Of a DNA stretch of 64,000 nucleotides, positions 63,082-64,000 are shown piece after piece. The position numbers were made by a program, and so were the translations under genes. Origin of the DNA: Candidatus Magasanikiibacteriota bacterium (GTDB lineage Bacteria > Patescibacteria > ABY1 > Magasanikbacterales > 2-02-FULL-50-9b). Position 1 is the first letter of the stretch. Each line of letters opens with the position of its first letter. The stretch is from the NCBI GenBank assembly GCA_903893485.1, contig CAITMK010000014.1, positions 66,283-130,282 of the forward strand, given 5' to 3'. The notes beneath the pieces were generated by a model. It was not told the origin of the DNA. It was given only the letters and a program-made list of their open reading frames with translations, and searched no databases.

Positions 63082-63426
63082 CTAAGCTAAACTTGATAAA
63101 AATGTATCCTTGAAATCGAGGAGCGATTGCGCTACCACATCCGAGCTATTCAATACAGCGCCCTGCAAAAAAAGCGAGATCTGGCTCTCTGGCGCACCCG
63201 ATGTAGCCAGCTGTTCGAATTCTGCCAATCTTTCGTCCGACAACTTTGCGAGCAAGTCAAGAAAAATTTGATGTTGAACGCGACCAAACAATTCCGTGAT
63301 CATTGAAGTGCGCAGCTCAGCATTTGTCGGCTGAATCCCAGCTTCGATAAGCAAGCGTTCGAGATACAAACGCACATCGTCTGGAATGAGAACGCCATTT
63401 TCATCTGTCATGGCAGTAACTGTCAT
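63082..63426 (-). CDS. DUF5663-like small protein
   Basis: A 114-residue, acidic, helical protein (LIPDDVRLYLERLLIEAGIQP, FLDLLAKLSDERLAEFEQLATSGAP) whose LSDEQLxEFExL pattern matches the DUF5663 family as I recall it. The start MTVTAMTDEN at 63426 is 24 nt after a TATACT box (63451-63456); MTDENG is an internal alternative. Function unknown. Transcribed together with the 1006-residue protein. Confidence 0.72.
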   Translation of the reverse strand: MTVTAMTDENGVLIPDDVRLYLERLLIEAGIQPTNAELRTSMITELFGRVQHQIFLDLLAKLSDERLAEFEQLATSGAPESQISLFLQGAVLNSSDVVAQSLLDFKDTFLSSLA

Positions 63427-63517
63427 AGGTAAAGAAAATAAATTGTATGTAGTATACACCAAAAATCAAAAATCTCAAAAAGAATCCACTTATTTTTTTG
63501 ATAATTCTTTAACCATT

Positions 63518-64000
63518 CTACAAACGCTCAGTGTAATTACGAATTGCCCCCATAAAAAGTTCCCCAAATTGAGAAAGCTTTAAATTACCAACGCCATTAA
63601 TTTGCAAAAAAGCAGCCGGCGTTTGCGGCAATTGCGCAGCCATCTCCTGAAGCGCTTTGTCGCCAAACACAATATATGGTGGAACGCCAAGTCGTGAAGC
63701 TTCGCTCGTTCGAATAGCACGAAGTTCCTCAAACAACATCTTATCAAAAGCAACAGCCCCCACCGAAGCAGCTATTTTTTTTGCTTTTGAAATCACTTTA
63801 ATTTCAAGTGGTGCATGCGGCGCGCACACATCACAATTTCCACAATTCACCACATCCGAATATTCATTAAAATACCAAAGCAAAAAACGACGCCGACAAC
63901 TCAATAGATTCCCGTATTGCACCACATGATCCAACTTTTCTTGTGCAAGCATTTTCTCTGCGGCGTTTTCCATGTTTCGTAAAAAGAAATCATGCTTAAA
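63518..64000 (-). CDS. recQ: RecQ-family DNA helicase, C-terminal part (5' end outside window)
   Basis: An open frame to the window edge, so only the last 160 residues are seen. CRRRFLLWYFNEYSD and CGNCDVCAPH form the RecQ zinc-binding motif (C-R-R-x3-L-x-YF...CxxCDxC). After a short linker the HRDC domain follows (LFEELRAIRTSEASRLGVPPYIVFGDKALQEMA in outline, then FLQINGVGNLKLSQFGELF). RecQ unwinds DNA 3' to 5' in repair and recombination. The helicase core must lie beyond position 64000. Confidence 0.92.
   Translation of the reverse strand, partial: FKHDFFLRNMENAAEKMLAQEKLDHVVQYGNLLSCRRRFLLWYFNEYSDVVNCGNCDVCAPHAPLEIKVISKAKKIAASVGAVAFDKMLFEELRAIRTSEASRLGVPPYIVFGDKALQEMAAQLPQTPAAFLQINGVGNLKLSQFGELFMGAIRNYTERL

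Noticed and set aside
1..64000. Reassignment of TGA to Gly as in Gracilibacteria/SR1
   Set aside because: TGA ends many genes in ATGA overlaps and no frame needs TGA as a sense codon.

Overview
The window looks like a Patescibacteria (Candidate Phyla Radiation) chromosome segment, probably near the ABY1 lineages such as Magasanikbacteria or Uhrbacteria. That placement rests on recognised protein families, not on a tree. Supporting families are large secreted repeat proteins, DUF5666, DUF5667 and DUF5663 proteins, a histidine phosphatase with VHG instead of RHG, an LPxTG/sortase pair, and compact operons with ATGA stop/start overlaps. TGA is a normal stop, so this is not a UGA-recoding lineage.

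Layout. 1-4.6 kb: a giant secreted repeat protein (C-terminus outside the window), then an ECF sigma factor with a DUF5667 membrane partner. 4.7-9.9 kb: a helix-turn-helix protein, three GT4 glycosyltransferases and an O-antigen-ligase-like protein. 10.3-20.3 kb: a GC-rich block of single-gene units, including three Cys-rich lipoproteins of myxobacterial type, a beta-barrel-like secreted protein and a fourth lipoprotein. 20.4-24 kb: a Wzz-like protein, an HtrA/PDZ-like protein, two small membrane proteins and an AI-2E-type permease. 24.1-28.3 kb: smpB, a phosphoesterase operon, ssrA (tmRNA), a 146-bp palindromic element and a histidine phosphatase. 28.4-31.7 kb: a second GC-rich set, one gene of which has an in-frame amber codon. 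31.8-39.4 kb: an EamA-type transporter, a P1B-ATPase, a DUF5666 protein, a methyltransferase, a UDP-xylose-synthase-like SDR, a DedA protein and a large unknown protein. 39.4-40.8 kb: infC-rpmI-rplT and tRNA-Asp. 41-42.7 kb: two more GC-rich single genes. 42.9-50.5 kb: small conserved genes and a 1942-residue surface protein with two seven-bladed propellers. 50.6-53.3 kb: an HxlR regulator/YceI pair around a double operator, then a ferredoxin and a TrhP-like U32 protein. 53.4-56.3 kb: a GC-rich membrane gene, then an LPNTG surface protein and its sortase. 56.3-64 kb: small unknown genes, a PLP enzyme, a cold-shock protein, a GC-rich zinc-finger-like membrane gene, tRNA-Ser, a 1006-residue unknown, a DUF5663 protein and the C-terminal part of RecQ.

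Two expression styles coexist. Backbone genes are AT-richer and often operonic, and many start only 6-10 nt after a -10 box, so they should give leaderless mRNAs. The GC-rich genes are mostly transcribed singly from TTGACA-17-TATxxT promoters, carry good Shine-Dalgarno sequences and often long structured leaders, and end in their own hairpin terminators. The main block of them separates two parts of what looks like one envelope-polysaccharide region. This set of mostly unrecognised single-gene units is the most unusual aspect of the window.
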